Positions 16,720 to 25,061 of a stretch of DNA of 26,041 nucleotides are shown here, one piece after another. The DNA is from HIMB11 sp965657135 (GTDB lineage Bacteria; Pseudomonadota; Alphaproteobacteria; Rhodobacterales; Rhodobacteraceae), in contig CBFHNF010000024.1 of assembly GCA_965657135.1 (NCBI GenBank), positions 1-26,041 of the forward strand, in the 5' to 3' direction. The translations under genes and the position numbers were made by a program. The notes under the pieces were generated by a model, which saw nothing but the letters and a program-made list of their open reading frames with translations, ran no database searches and was not told the origin of the DNA. How positions within the stretch are numbered: the stretch's first letter is position 1; each line of letters begins with the position of its first letter.

Positions 16720-17930
16720 GTACAACCAAAATCAATTTCCCCGTCATCATCATATTGATGACAGTTCTGCTTGATTCCATGGGAATTGGCATAATGATTC
16801 CCGTCATGCCGGAATTGTTCAAATCGGTATTGCCAAATTCAACGACCTCCAACGCTGCGGTCTGGGCAGGTGCATTGGCCTCCATATTTGCGTTGATGCA
16901 ATTTTTGTTTGGCCCAATGCTGGGAACATTGTCCGATCGAATCGGACGAAAACCTGTGATCCTTGTGTCCTTAATTGTGATGGTTTTATATTACCTGATC
17001 ATGGCGGTGGCCCAAACAGTTTGGCTGTTGTTGATTGGGCGCATCATCGGCGGGATCACTGCGGCCACGCATGCAACGGCCTCGGCCTACGTTGCAGATA
17101 TTTCCAAATCAGAGGAAAAAGCCGCGCGTTTTGGACTTGTCGGTGCGGCGTTTGGGATGGGATTTGTCCTTGGGCCCGTTCTGGGTGGTCTATTGGGTGA
17201 GTTTGGGCCACGTGCGCCATTTTACGCGGCTGCCGCGCTTGCAGCGTTAAACGCATTATGTTGCGCAATTTGGCTTCGCGAAAGTGTCACCGATAAGATC
17301 AGACAAAATTTTGACTGGGGACGCGCGAATCCTTTTGGTGCATTCCGCGCGCTTTCAAAGTTGGGGGGATTGCGCGACATGTTCATCGTTTTCCTACTAT
17401 ATTCCATCGGCACTGCCATTTATGCGGCGATTTGGCCCTTTTTCACTGAAGTGCGCTTTGACTGGTCACCGGGGATGATTGGCATATCGCTGACAATTTA
17501 CGGTGTTTGTTTCGCTGTTGTTCAGGGTGCATTGGTTAAACCGTTCATCGCGCGATTTGGCGAGCGGCGCACCCTGATCTATGGGCTCGTGATCGAGGTG
17601 ATCGCGCTTTGGATCATTTCCTTGTTGACCAACGGCATATTCCTATTGATGTTGATCCCCTTTGCGGCCCTTGGCGTAATTGCACAACCCCCCTTGCAAG
17701 CATGGATGTCGCGCGCGGCAGGAGATCGCAACCAAGGCGCACTTCAGGGCGTTATCAGCAGCTTGAATGCCCTTGCAATGATGATCACGCCAATCACCAT
17801 GACGGCGATCTTTTATGCGTTTACCAAAGATGAGAATGCCTATTATTTCCCCGGGATGCCATTTTTCATATCGGGCATTTTGGTCTTGATCGCACTTTTT
17901 GTATTCTTTCGGATCCCGACACAAAAATAA
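16716..17930 (+). CDS. MFS transporter, TCR/Tet family
   Basis: A 404-residue inner-membrane major facilitator with 12 predicted hydrophobic segments. Motif A is present in the loop after helix 2 as GTLSDRIGRKPV, and the drug-efflux motif C region reads GFVLGPVLGGLLG. Overall pattern fits the tetracycline-resistance-type (TCR/Tet) drug:H+ antiporters. Start is GTG in a GTGA overlap with the pcaB stop, so it is translationally coupled. Linkage to pca genes suggests export or import of a pathway compound rather than antibiotic resistance, but the substrate is unknown. An 88-base gap separates it from the next gene. Confidence 0.9.
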   Translation: MSTTKINFPVIIILMTVLLDSMGIGIMIPVMPELFKSVLPNSTTSNAAVWAGALASIFALMQFLFGPMLGTLSDRIGRKPVILVSLIVMVLYYLIMAVAQTVWLLLIGRIIGGITAATHATASAYVADISKSEEKAARFGLVGAAFGMGFVLGPVLGGLLGEFGPRAPFYAAAALAALNALCCAIWLRESVTDKIRQNFDWGRANPFGAFRALSKLGGLRDMFIVFLLYSIGTAIYAAIWPFFTEVRFDWSPGMIGISLTIYGVCFAVVQGALVKPFIARFGERRTLIYGLVIEVIALWIISLLTNGIFLLMLIPFAALGVIAQPPLQAWMSRAAGDRNQGALQGVISSLNALAMMITPITMTAIFYAFTKDENAYYFPGMPFFISGILVLIALFVFFRIPTQK

Positions 17931-18018
17931 CGCCGCGTTGCGACCACTGATGACGATTTCAGACTTGCGCCTGAATGACGTTGTTCCAAACTGCAAAAAA
18001 AATTAGCGAGGATTCACC

Positions 18019-19107
18019 ATGAGCCGCATCAAAGCAGCCGTCTGTCACGAATTTGGAAAACCACTGAGCGTCGAGGACATAGACCTGCGCGAGCCTGAAA
18101 ATGATGAAATCGAGGTGACGCTGGGCGCCGTTGCGATTTGTCATTCTGACATATCATATGCTCAAGGGGACTGGGGTGGGTTTCTGCCTGCTGTTTACGG
18201 ACATGAGGCAGCGGGCCGCGTGACTGCGATGGGTGAAAATGTGCGTGGATTGGCGCTTGGTGACCATGTTGTTGTGACATTGATCCGCGCCTGCGGCCAG
18301 TGTACGAATTGCTCCGGGGGCGCACCAACCATCTGTGAAACGCCCGTAGACGGTGTTGATGGCCCCATCAAAACAGCCGAGGGCGCACCCTTGATGCAGG
18401 CGATGGCTTGTGGTGCATTTGCGGAAAAAGTCGTCGTTGCCCAATCTCAAGTCGTAAAAATTCCTGAAAGTGTGCCGTTTGCCTCTGCCTCGCTCTTAGC
18501 CTGTGGTGTGATAACGGGTGTGGGTGCCGTTGTGAACGCCGCACAGTTGCGTCCAGGCCAGGATGTTGTCGTCATTGGCGCAGGTGGCGTAGGCCTAAAT
18601 GCCATCCAAGGTGCTCGCATCGCTGGGGCACGGCGAATCGTCGCCGTTGATATGAGCGAAGAAAAACTGGCGATCGCCAAAGAATTTGGCGCCACAGACG
18701 GCGTATTGGCAACATCTGAAACACCTTGGCGCGATGCGAAACAGGCGATGGGACGAGGCGCAGACGCAGTATTTGTTACTGTGGGTGTCAGCAAGGTTTA
18801 TGATCAGGCCCCCCGCTATTTGGGATATGGCGGCAAAGTTGTGATGGTTGGCATGCCCAAATCGGGCGAATCCTCGATCTATGAGCCTGTCATGATGGCA
18901 GCCGTTTCTCAGGGGATGGTTGGATCGAAAATGGGCGATGTGGTGATCCAACGCGATATCCCTTGGATGGTCGATATGTACCAGCAAGACCGTCTAAAAT
19001 TAGACGAATTGGTATCGGGCCGCTGGAGTTTGGATCATATCAACGAGGCGATAGACGACACAAAATCAGGATCAGCAAAACGCAATGTGATCGAGTTTGA
19101 TATTTAA
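18019..19107 (+). CDS. Zinc-dependent alcohol dehydrogenase
   Basis: A 362-residue medium-chain NAD(P)-dependent alcohol dehydrogenase. The catalytic zinc ligands are Cys41 (AICHSD) and His62/Glu63 (YGHEAAG). The structural zinc is held by Cys92, Cys95, Cys98 and Cys106 (CGQCTNCSGGAPTIC). The coenzyme site is VIGAGGVGLNAIQGARIAGA, followed by an acidic IVAVDMS that favours NAD. GAGGA lies 6 bases before the ATG. It is followed after 12 bases by the enolase-superfamily gene, so the two probably serve one pathway, oxidising or reducing a hydroxy compound. The substrate is not visible. Confidence 0.9.
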   Translation: MSRIKAAVCHEFGKPLSVEDIDLREPENDEIEVTLGAVAICHSDISYAQGDWGGFLPAVYGHEAAGRVTAMGENVRGLALGDHVVVTLIRACGQCTNCSGGAPTICETPVDGVDGPIKTAEGAPLMQAMACGAFAEKVVVAQSQVVKIPESVPFASASLLACGVITGVGAVVNAAQLRPGQDVVVIGAGGVGLNAIQGARIAGARRIVAVDMSEEKLAIAKEFGATDGVLATSETPWRDAKQAMGRGADAVFVTVGVSKVYDQAPRYLGYGGKVVMVGMPKSGESSIYEPVMMAAVSQGMVGSKMGDVVIQRDIPWMVDMYQQDRLKLDELVSGRWSLDHINEAIDDTKSGSAKRNVIEFDI

Positions 19108-19119
19108 AGGAGATACACA

Positions 19120-20349
19120 ATGCATCTGACAGATCTGGATATCATCGTCACGGCCCCACCTGCCCCCGGATGGGGTGGACAATACTGGATTTTGGTCAAG
19201 TTGACCACGGATACAGGGATCATTGGTTGGGGGGAATGCTATGCCTCCTCCGTCGGGCCGGATGCGATGCGCGCGGTGATTACCGATGTCTTTTCCCGCT
19301 ATTTCCTAAATGAAAATCCAGAAAATGTGGAACGCATGTTCCGACGCACCTTTTCTTCTGGGTTTACACAACGTCCCGATTTGACCGTTATGGGCGCATT
19401 TTCCGGTTTGGAAATCGCCTGTTGGGATATTTTGGGCAAGGATCGCGATCGCCCTGTTTGGGCGCTTTTGGGTGGTCTGATGAATGAACGCGTGCGTGCC
19501 TATAGCTATCTTTATCCGTTGGCACATCACGACATTTCGACGTTTTGGACCAACGCCGAAATGCACGCCGAAAGCGCCGCTGATCTGGTTGCGCGTGGGT
19601 ATACGGCGGTCAAGGTGGACCCGGCTGGCCCCTATACTATGCGCGGGGGACACCATCCTGCCCTAAGCGATATTTCGATGTCAGTAGAATTTTGCGCCGC
19701 GATCCGAGCGGCTGTGGGGGATCGCGCCGATATCCTGTTTGGCACCCACGGACAATTCAATACCGATGGTGCAATTCGCTTGGGCAAGGCGATCGAACCT
19801 TATAACCCCCTTTGGTTCGAAGAACCTATTCCACCAGACAATTTATTGGAATTTGCAAAGGTGGCGCGCGCCGTTAACATTCCTGTCGCCACGGGCGAAC
19901 GGATGACGACAAAATCTGAATTCGGCACTGTTTTGCGCACGGGCGGGGCATCTATTTTGCAACCAGCTCTCGGTCGCGCGGGTGGAATTTGGGAAATGAA
20001 GAAGACGGCTGCCATTGCCGAGATTTTTAACGCGCAAATGGCACCGCATCTATATGCAGGCCCCATTGAATGGGCCGCAAACGTTCATTTAGCGGTGTCT
20101 ATTCCAAACTTGCTGATCGCGGAAACCATTGAGACGCCCTATCACGATCAATTGATCAAAGGCAGTATTCGTGTGGACAACGGATATATTCCCGCCCCTA
20201 CAGGTGCAGGTTTGGGGATTGATGTGGACGAAGAGTTGGCGCGCGCCAACCCATTCACAGGGACGGGGTTGCACCTTATGATGCAGGATGATCCATGTGA
20301 TTACCAAAACGGAAACGCGTTTCAAGGGGGCGCACCGATAAAGAATTGA
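19120..20349 (+). CDS. Mandelate racemase/muconate lactonizing enzyme family protein
   Basis: A 409-residue member of the enolase superfamily, which abstracts the alpha-proton of carboxylates, mostly for sugar-acid dehydration or cycloisomerisation. The N-terminal capping domain ends near residue 125. The barrel shows AVKVDPAGPY (Lys165), FGTHGQFNT (His210), WFEEPIPPD (Glu234), ATGERM (Glu260) and APHLYAGP (His310). The usual Asp metal ligand before the H-G is Gly208 here. The closest families I recall are D-galactonate dehydratase- and 3,6-anhydro-L-galactonate cycloisomerase-like, but the substrate stays open. AGGAG precedes the ATG by 7 bases, directly after the alcohol dehydrogenase gene. 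Confidence 0.88.
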   Translation: MHLTDLDIIVTAPPAPGWGGQYWILVKLTTDTGIIGWGECYASSVGPDAMRAVITDVFSRYFLNENPENVERMFRRTFSSGFTQRPDLTVMGAFSGLEIACWDILGKDRDRPVWALLGGLMNERVRAYSYLYPLAHHDISTFWTNAEMHAESAADLVARGYTAVKVDPAGPYTMRGGHHPALSDISMSVEFCAAIRAAVGDRADILFGTHGQFNTDGAIRLGKAIEPYNPLWFEEPIPPDNLLEFAKVARAVNIPVATGERMTTKSEFGTVLRTGGASILQPALGRAGGIWEMKKTAAIAEIFNAQMAPHLYAGPIEWAANVHLAVSIPNLLIAETIETPYHDQLIKGSIRVDNGYIPAPTGAGLGIDVDEELARANPFTGTGLHLMMQDDPCDYQNGNAFQGGAPIKN

Positions 20350-20402
20350 AATTCAACTTCCAATATGTAAATGTGCGCGAAATTTTTTGAAACGGGCACA
20401 CA

Positions 20403-20732
20403 ATGGCAATTGACCTTCAATCTCCTCCCAAAGAGATGGAAACAAATGCGGCAAACGCAGCGAATTTCCTGAAAACGATGGCGCATGAAGGTCGGTTGAT
20501 GATCTTATGCCATTTAGGATCAGGTGAAAAATCAGTCAGTGAACTCGAAGAGATCCTGAATTGCCGTCAAGCTGCGGTCAGCCAAATGTTGGCCCGACTG
20601 CGCGAAGATGATATGGTCAAAACACGCCGTGACGGGAAGACGATCTATTATTCACTGGCGGACAATAACACAGCCCAGTTGATTGATTTGCTATACAACA
20701 TGTTTTGTGGACCAGACGCACGAAAACAATAA
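20403..20732 (+). CDS. ArsR-family transcriptional regulator, BigR/SqrR-like
   Basis: A 109-residue winged-helix repressor type. The DNA-binding part reads HEGRLMILCHLGSGEKSVSE, then CRQAAVSQMLARLREDDMV and a wing TRRDGKTIYYSL. Cys36 and Cys102 are 66 residues apart, the same distance as the sulfide/persulfide-sensing pairs of BigR (Cys42/Cys108) and SqrR (Cys41/Cys107), so a thiol switch is likely. A third Cys54 sits at the recognition helix. The metal motif ELCVCDL of arsenic/cadmium sensors is absent. It starts 53 bases after the enolase-superfamily gene with only a weak ribosome site. No sulfide oxidation genes are in view, so its target is unknown. Confidence 0.88.
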   Translation: MAIDLQSPPKEMETNAANAANFLKTMAHEGRLMILCHLGSGEKSVSELEEILNCRQAAVSQMLARLREDDMVKTRRDGKTIYYSLADNNTAQLIDLLYNMFCGPDARKQ

Positions 20733-20750
20733 TTCCAACCCATCGAACCG

Positions 20751-20780
20751 AACAAACACGCGCAGCTAGGGCTGCGCGTG
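20751..20780 (-). terminator. Intrinsic terminator of the acyl-CoA synthetase gene
   Basis: A perfect 10-base GC-rich stem, CACGCGCAGC (20757-20766) and GCTGCGCGTG (20771-20780), with a 4-base loop. In the minus direction the stem is followed by TTTGTT, and it lies 20 bases past the synthetase stop. It sits between convergent genes, so it may also slow transcripts from the ArsR gene. Confidence 0.8.
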
Positions 20781-20799
20781 ATCAAGTTATGTAGGTTAA

Positions 20800-22674
20800 T
20801 TAGGCGCGTTCCCACTGATTGACGAAAGCGCCCAATACGCCTCCCACGGCTGCATCATCTGCACCGCCGGAAATCTGTGCGACAAGCCCGCGTTTTTTAT
20901 CGTCAACGACTGAAACAACCGTTGCGTCAACGCCTGCGTCCGCAAGCGCACCGTTGTAAATACGCGTGATCGCGCTTTTGCGCAGATCAGGCTTAAACAC
21001 TTTACCAACTGCTGTTTTGGGCAATTCGGGCAGAATTTCCATATGTTTGGGATGGGCCGCCCGTTCAGACACATTATCACAGCAGAATTTCATTAATTCG
21101 TCTTCTGTCACTTCTGCACCTGCCACCAATTCAACATAGGCACATGGAATTTCGCCCGCGTGGGCATCGGGCTGACCAATCGCACCAGCAAAGGCCACGG
21201 CCTCATTTCCCAAAAGTGCTTCTTCGATTAATGCAGGATCGATATTGTGACCACCACGAATGATCAAATCCTTGGCCCGGCCAGTGATCCACAGATACAA
21301 ATCTTCGTCTTTGCGGCCCAAATCGCCGGTACGTAGATATACATCGTTATAATACAGATCTTTGTTTTTGTCGGCCTCGGTATAGGTACCACCGGGACGA
21401 ACACCTGGGTTCGAGATACAGATTTCGCCAACCTCATCCACGTCACACTCGACCATTGCGCCATCTACGGTTTTGATGACCTTTACGTCAGTATAGGGGA
21501 AATTTAATCCGACTGAGCCCACCTTTTTCTGTCCATCGACTGGATTGCAGGACACCAAGCAGGTGGCTTCGGTTAGCCCATATCCCTCAACAATTGTGAC
21601 ACCTGTTGCGGCTTCAAAGCGGCGGAACAATTCCAGAGGCAATGGTGCCGACCCAGAAAAGGATGTTTTTACAGTGGAAATATCGGCGTCAACTGGGCGC
21701 TGCATCAGGGCAGAAATCGCTGTCGGGACGGTGATGATAAACGTGATGCCCCAGCGTTCGATCAATTTCCAGAAATTGTCAAACACACCATCCCCACGAT
21801 ATCCCGCAGGGGTTGGGAACACAACATGCGCGCCCGAAGATACCATTGCCATCAAAATCACATGAACTGCGAAAACGTGGAACAATGGCAATGGACAAAT
21901 AACTGCGTCCTCTTCGGTAAAGAGCAAAGTGTCGCCCAGCCAGCCATTATAAATCATCCCTGAATAGGTGTGCTGTGCAACCTTTGGCATGCCGGTTGTA
22001 CCACCCGTGTGGAAATAGGCCGCGACGCGATCTTCACGCACATCTTCGAAATCCAATGTCGAATTTTGTTGTGCCATCAACGCGTTAAAATCATAAATTT
22101 TTGCGTGATGCGAAATTGGGTTCTTAGGACGGATCAACGGCACAATGACGGATTTAGGAAACGTTAGGTAACGCAGTAAATCAACCTCAATTACCGCCTT
22201 AACGTTTGGTGCCCCAGCAACGGCAGCTGCGGCTTTTTGCGGAATATCAGTCTTTGGGAACGCTTTCAGTGTTACTACAACTTTGGCATTTGTTTCGCGC
22301 AAAATCGCGGAAATTTGTTCTGCCTCAAGCAGCGGGTTGATCGGGTTCACGATACCCGCAACGGCCCCACCCAGTACCGATAGCACGGTTTCCGTAGCAT
22401 TTGGCATGATGTAGGCAACAACGTCATTCGGACCAACCCCAAGCGCGCGGAACATATTTGCCGTTTGCGTGGTTTTTTTGTGCAGTTCGTTCCAGCTAAG
22501 CGTCTCAGCCTTATCCTTGGGACCAGAGGTCAGCTGATAGCTGACTGCTGAACGTGATCCAAAATTATCTCTGGTACGTGTTAAAAGCTCATAAAGTGTG
22601 ACAGGCACATCGCGCTCTGCCCAAGTACATTCTTGCTCTAACGCGCGTGTGTCTTCTCGTGACGCCCACTGCAT
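20800..22674 (-). CDS. Acyl-CoA synthetase (AMP-binding)
   Basis: ANL-superfamily ligase that activates a carboxylic acid to acyl-AMP and then acyl-CoA, 624 residues. The ATP loop is present as TGGTTGMPK (223-231), a variant with Gly instead of Ser, followed by YGLTEAT, YLRTGDLG and the hinge GRAKDLIIRGGHNI. The C-terminal catalytic lysine lies in LPKTAVGKVFKPDLR. About 60 extra residues follow the catalytic lysine, longer than in most members. GGAGG lies 7 bases before the ATG. Chain length or acid specificity cannot be told; fatty or aromatic acids are both possible. It has its own terminator and a likely own promoter after the ABC gene. Confidence 0.92.
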   Translation of the reverse strand: MQWASREDTRALEQECTWAERDVPVTLYELLTRTRDNFGSRSAVSYQLTSGPKDKAETLSWNELHKKTTQTANMFRALGVGPNDVVAYIMPNATETVLSVLGGAVAGIVNPINPLLEAEQISAILRETNAKVVVTLKAFPKTDIPQKAAAAVAGAPNVKAVIEVDLLRYLTFPKSVIVPLIRPKNPISHHAKIYDFNALMAQQNSTLDFEDVREDRVAAYFHTGGTTGMPKVAQHTYSGMIYNGWLGDTLLFTEEDAVICPLPLFHVFAVHVILMAMVSSGAHVVFPTPAGYRGDGVFDNFWKLIERWGITFIITVPTAISALMQRPVDADISTVKTSFSGSAPLPLELFRRFEAATGVTIVEGYGLTEATCLVSCNPVDGQKKVGSVGLNFPYTDVKVIKTVDGAMVECDVDEVGEICISNPGVRPGGTYTEADKNKDLYYNDVYLRTGDLGRKDEDLYLWITGRAKDLIIRGGHNIDPALIEEALLGNEAVAFAGAIGQPDAHAGEIPCAYVELVAGAEVTEDELMKFCCDNVSERAAHPKHMEILPELPKTAVGKVFKPDLRKSAITRIYNGALADAGVDATVVSVVDDKKRGLVAQISGGADDAAVGGVLGAFVNQWERA

Positions 22675-22700
22675 GGTAATTCCTCCCTACTTTTTAGCTA

Positions 22701-22716
22701 TGTACCATGATGTACA
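22701..22716. promoter_or_regulatory. Palindromic operator candidate upstream of the acyl-CoA synthetase gene
   Basis: TGTAC-N6-GTACA is a perfect inverted repeat with 5-base arms, centred about 34 bases before the ATG at 22674. Its size and place suit a dimeric repressor such as a TetR- or GntR-type fatty-acid regulator. No matching regulator gene is in the window. Confidence 0.35.
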
Positions 22717-22756
22717 ACATGCACATAAATCAAGCCAAAATTGTGCCGCCGTAGGG

Positions 22757-24535
22757 TTAACTTTCATCCAGCCCTGCTGTGAATTGCAGCTTAGCTAGGC
22801 GGGCATAGAGGCCTTGTTCGGCAATCAACGCATCGTGCGTACCTTGGGCAACGATTTTACCTTCGTCCATAACCAAGATGCGGTTTGCCTTTTTTACCGT
22901 AGCTAAACGGTGCGCAATCACCAACGTGGTGCGATCGGCCGAGAGATTCTCGACCGCGGCCTGCACCAAACGTTCGCTTTCTGCATCCAATGCGCTGGTC
23001 GCTTCGTCCAGCAATAGGATTGGCGCATCGCGCAGAATTGCCCGCGCAATGGCGATCCGCTGTTTTTGACCACCTGACAACATGACACCGCGTTCCCCTA
23101 CATAGGTATCGTATCCATCTGGCAACGCCACAATGAAATCGTGTGCCGCTGCCGCCTGAGCCGCCGCAATGACATCTTGGTCACTGGCATCAGGACGACC
23201 AAAGCGAATATTTTCCATAGCAGATACCGCAAAAATTGCCGGATCCTGGGGTACCAAAGCGATATGTTTGCGAAATTGATCACGCGCCATATCCCGCAAA
23301 TCAATTCCATCAATCGAAATGCCACCGTTTTCTGGATCATAAAAGCGCAGCAATATTTGCATGATCGTTGACTTGCCCGCCCCTGAAGGCCCCACAATCG
23401 CAACAGTTTCACCTGCGGAGACTTGAAACCCCACAGAGTCAAGCGCGACGGTATTGGGGCGTTGTGGGTAGTGAAATGTTACATCATCAAATTTAATCGC
23501 CCCTGAAACAGGTTGCGGCAGTGCGCGTGGGGTTAAAGGATCCTGAACGGCGTCTTCAATCGAAAGAAGTTCGACCAAGCGCTCTGTTGCACCTGCCGCA
23601 CGTTGTAATTCACCCCAAATCTCGGACAGCGCCGCAATACCACCCGCCACCATGATGGAGTATATCAAAAACTGCACTAACGTGCCTGCGGTCATCTGAT
23701 CGGTGCGCACATCATTTGCCCCGATCCACAACACACCGACAACCCCAGTAAAGACCAAGAAAATTACAATTGCCGTCATCAAAGCACGTGCCGTGATGCG
23801 GCGCCTTGCAACCTGAAAGCTCTGCTCTGAAACATTATCAAAAGATTTGCGCGTCAGTGCCTCATGCGTAAAGGCCTGCACCGTTTGTACGGCACTTAGA
23901 TACTCTGATGCATTGCCAGAACTATTGGCAATCCAATCTTGGTTTTCTTTGCTTAGTTTTCTTAGTCGACGTCCAAGGGTCAGGATTGGGATAATCACTG
24001 CTGGAACGATCAGCAAAACCAATCCCGTTAACTTGGCCGACGTCAACAGCATCATACCCAGACCACCGACAAATATCAGCGAATTGCGCAAAGCAATCGA
24101 AACAGACGATCCGATCACAGACAGGATAAGCGTTGTATCAGTTGTGATCCGGCTGAGAACCTCACCTGTCAAAATGGTTTCATAAAAACTGGGCCCCATG
24201 CCAATGACGCGCGCAAACACTGCTTTGCGGATATCAGTGACGACACGTTCACCCAACCGTGTCACCAAGGAATAGCGCACCGCCGTGCCCAATGCCAACA
24301 ATGCGGCAATCGCGATGGCGGCCCCAAAATACTGATCCAGCAGCCCCACCTGCTCTACGTTGAACGTGTCAATAACGCGTCGCACGGCCAATGGAAAAAC
24401 CAATGAAATGGACGCAGTCAGCACCAGAGCTAAAAGTGCAGCCAGCATCAGCACACGGTAGGGTCGCAAAAAGGGCCACAAGGCGCGCAGGCTAGATAGG
24501 TTCTTTGATGTTGCGCGGTCTGCCGTATCGCTCAT
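22757..24535 (-). CDS. ABC transporter half-molecule, exporter type (permease plus ATPase)
   Basis: A 592-residue MsbA-like half-transporter that works as a dimer in the inner membrane. Six membrane segments fall within residues 25-310, including the coupling region typical of type-I exporters. The ATPase has Walker A GPSGAGKST (382-390), Q-loop LVPQDPAIF, signature LSGGQKQRIAIARAI (from 486), Walker B ILLLDEATSALD (506-517) and the H-loop IAHRLATVKKA. Lipid A, other lipids or drugs are possible cargo; none can be chosen. It lies 82 bases upstream of the acyl-CoA synthetase gene in the same direction. Confidence 0.93.
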   Translation of the reverse strand: MSDTADRATSKNLSSLRALWPFLRPYRVLMLAALLALVLTASISLVFPLAVRRVIDTFNVEQVGLLDQYFGAAIAIAALLALGTAVRYSLVTRLGERVVTDIRKAVFARVIGMGPSFYETILTGEVLSRITTDTTLILSVIGSSVSIALRNSLIFVGGLGMMLLTSAKLTGLVLLIVPAVIIPILTLGRRLRKLSKENQDWIANSSGNASEYLSAVQTVQAFTHEALTRKSFDNVSEQSFQVARRRITARALMTAIVIFLVFTGVVGVLWIGANDVRTDQMTAGTLVQFLIYSIMVAGGIAALSEIWGELQRAAGATERLVELLSIEDAVQDPLTPRALPQPVSGAIKFDDVTFHYPQRPNTVALDSVGFQVSAGETVAIVGPSGAGKSTIMQILLRFYDPENGGISIDGIDLRDMARDQFRKHIALVPQDPAIFAVSAMENIRFGRPDASDQDVIAAAQAAAAHDFIVALPDGYDTYVGERGVMLSGGQKQRIAIARAILRDAPILLLDEATSALDAESERLVQAAVENLSADRTTLVIAHRLATVKKANRILVMDEGKIVAQGTHDALIAEQGLYARLAKLQFTAGLDES

Positions 24536-24878
24536 GTCTGCTCCAATATTATGGTCCAGTCCTTAAACGATAACCCTATGACAAGGTCAAGCAGAGCGAT
24601 GCATTAGATATGGGAAATAAACGACTCAGTATGCAAACAGAGTCACCAGAACAACATTCCGAGAGAATGCTACACGCGTGCTCTCCATACCGTCACTGTG
24701 AGAAATAAAACGACAATTTGGAGAAAGTTATTAGCGAGCCATCCCTTTTTCAAGAGACCAAAAATTCAATGAACCAACGCATTCTCACCACGACGTTTAT
24801 CGCAGTGCCCGAAAGAATTTGAAAAATTCTCAGTTTCGACTACCTTCAAGGCACTATAAACACTAGAAAGGAAGCATT
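24536..24878. other. Intergenic region, 343 bases, no gene seen
   Basis: Holds the promoter side of both the ABC gene (minus) and the small secreted peptide (plus). An imperfect hairpin lies at 24661-24685 (8 of 10 pairs, loop TACAC) without a U-tail. A TATAAA at 24854-24859 is a possible -10 for the peptide gene, with no good -35. No reading frame with a plausible start and coding character was found. Confidence 0.5.
24814..24830. repeat. Palindrome upstream of the small secreted peptide gene
   Basis: Perfect 6-base arms AGAATT and AATTCT are separated by 5 bases, about 49 bases before the ATG at 24879 and just upstream of a TATAAA. This could be an operator. No known consensus is claimed. 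Confidence 0.35.
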
Positions 24879-25037
24879 ATGAAGACAGTTTCAATCGCGT
24901 TGTTTACGCTCATACTTTCTACGTCGTTTGTTGCGGCAGATGGATGCGGTAAACACGGAAAAGACACAGCCATGCAGTGTGACGCGGGCCAAGTTTGGGA
25001 TCAAACCCTAAATGCCTGCGTAAGCACAAGCGCGTAA
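24879..25037 (+). CDS. Small secreted Cys peptide, 52 residues
   Basis: A short gene with a clear ribosome site, AAAGGAAG about 5 bases before the ATG. The signal peptide is MKTVSIALFTLILSTSFVAA (residues 1-20), with cleavage after AA. The mature 32 residues have three cysteines, Cys23, Cys34 and Cys47, and the pattern C-D-A-G-Q-V-W-D-x5-C, resembling small periplasmic proteins of roseobacters that carry C-x2-G-x2-W-D-x5-C. I recall that such proteins are sometimes mislabelled as an enzyme; this length excludes one. A strong terminator starts 24 bases after the stop, so it is a single-gene transcript. Function is unknown. Confidence 0.8.
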   Translation: MKTVSIALFTLILSTSFVAADGCGKHGKDTAMQCDAGQVWDQTLNACVSTSA

Positions 25038-25061
25038 CCAAGACCTATACCACACCAGAAG

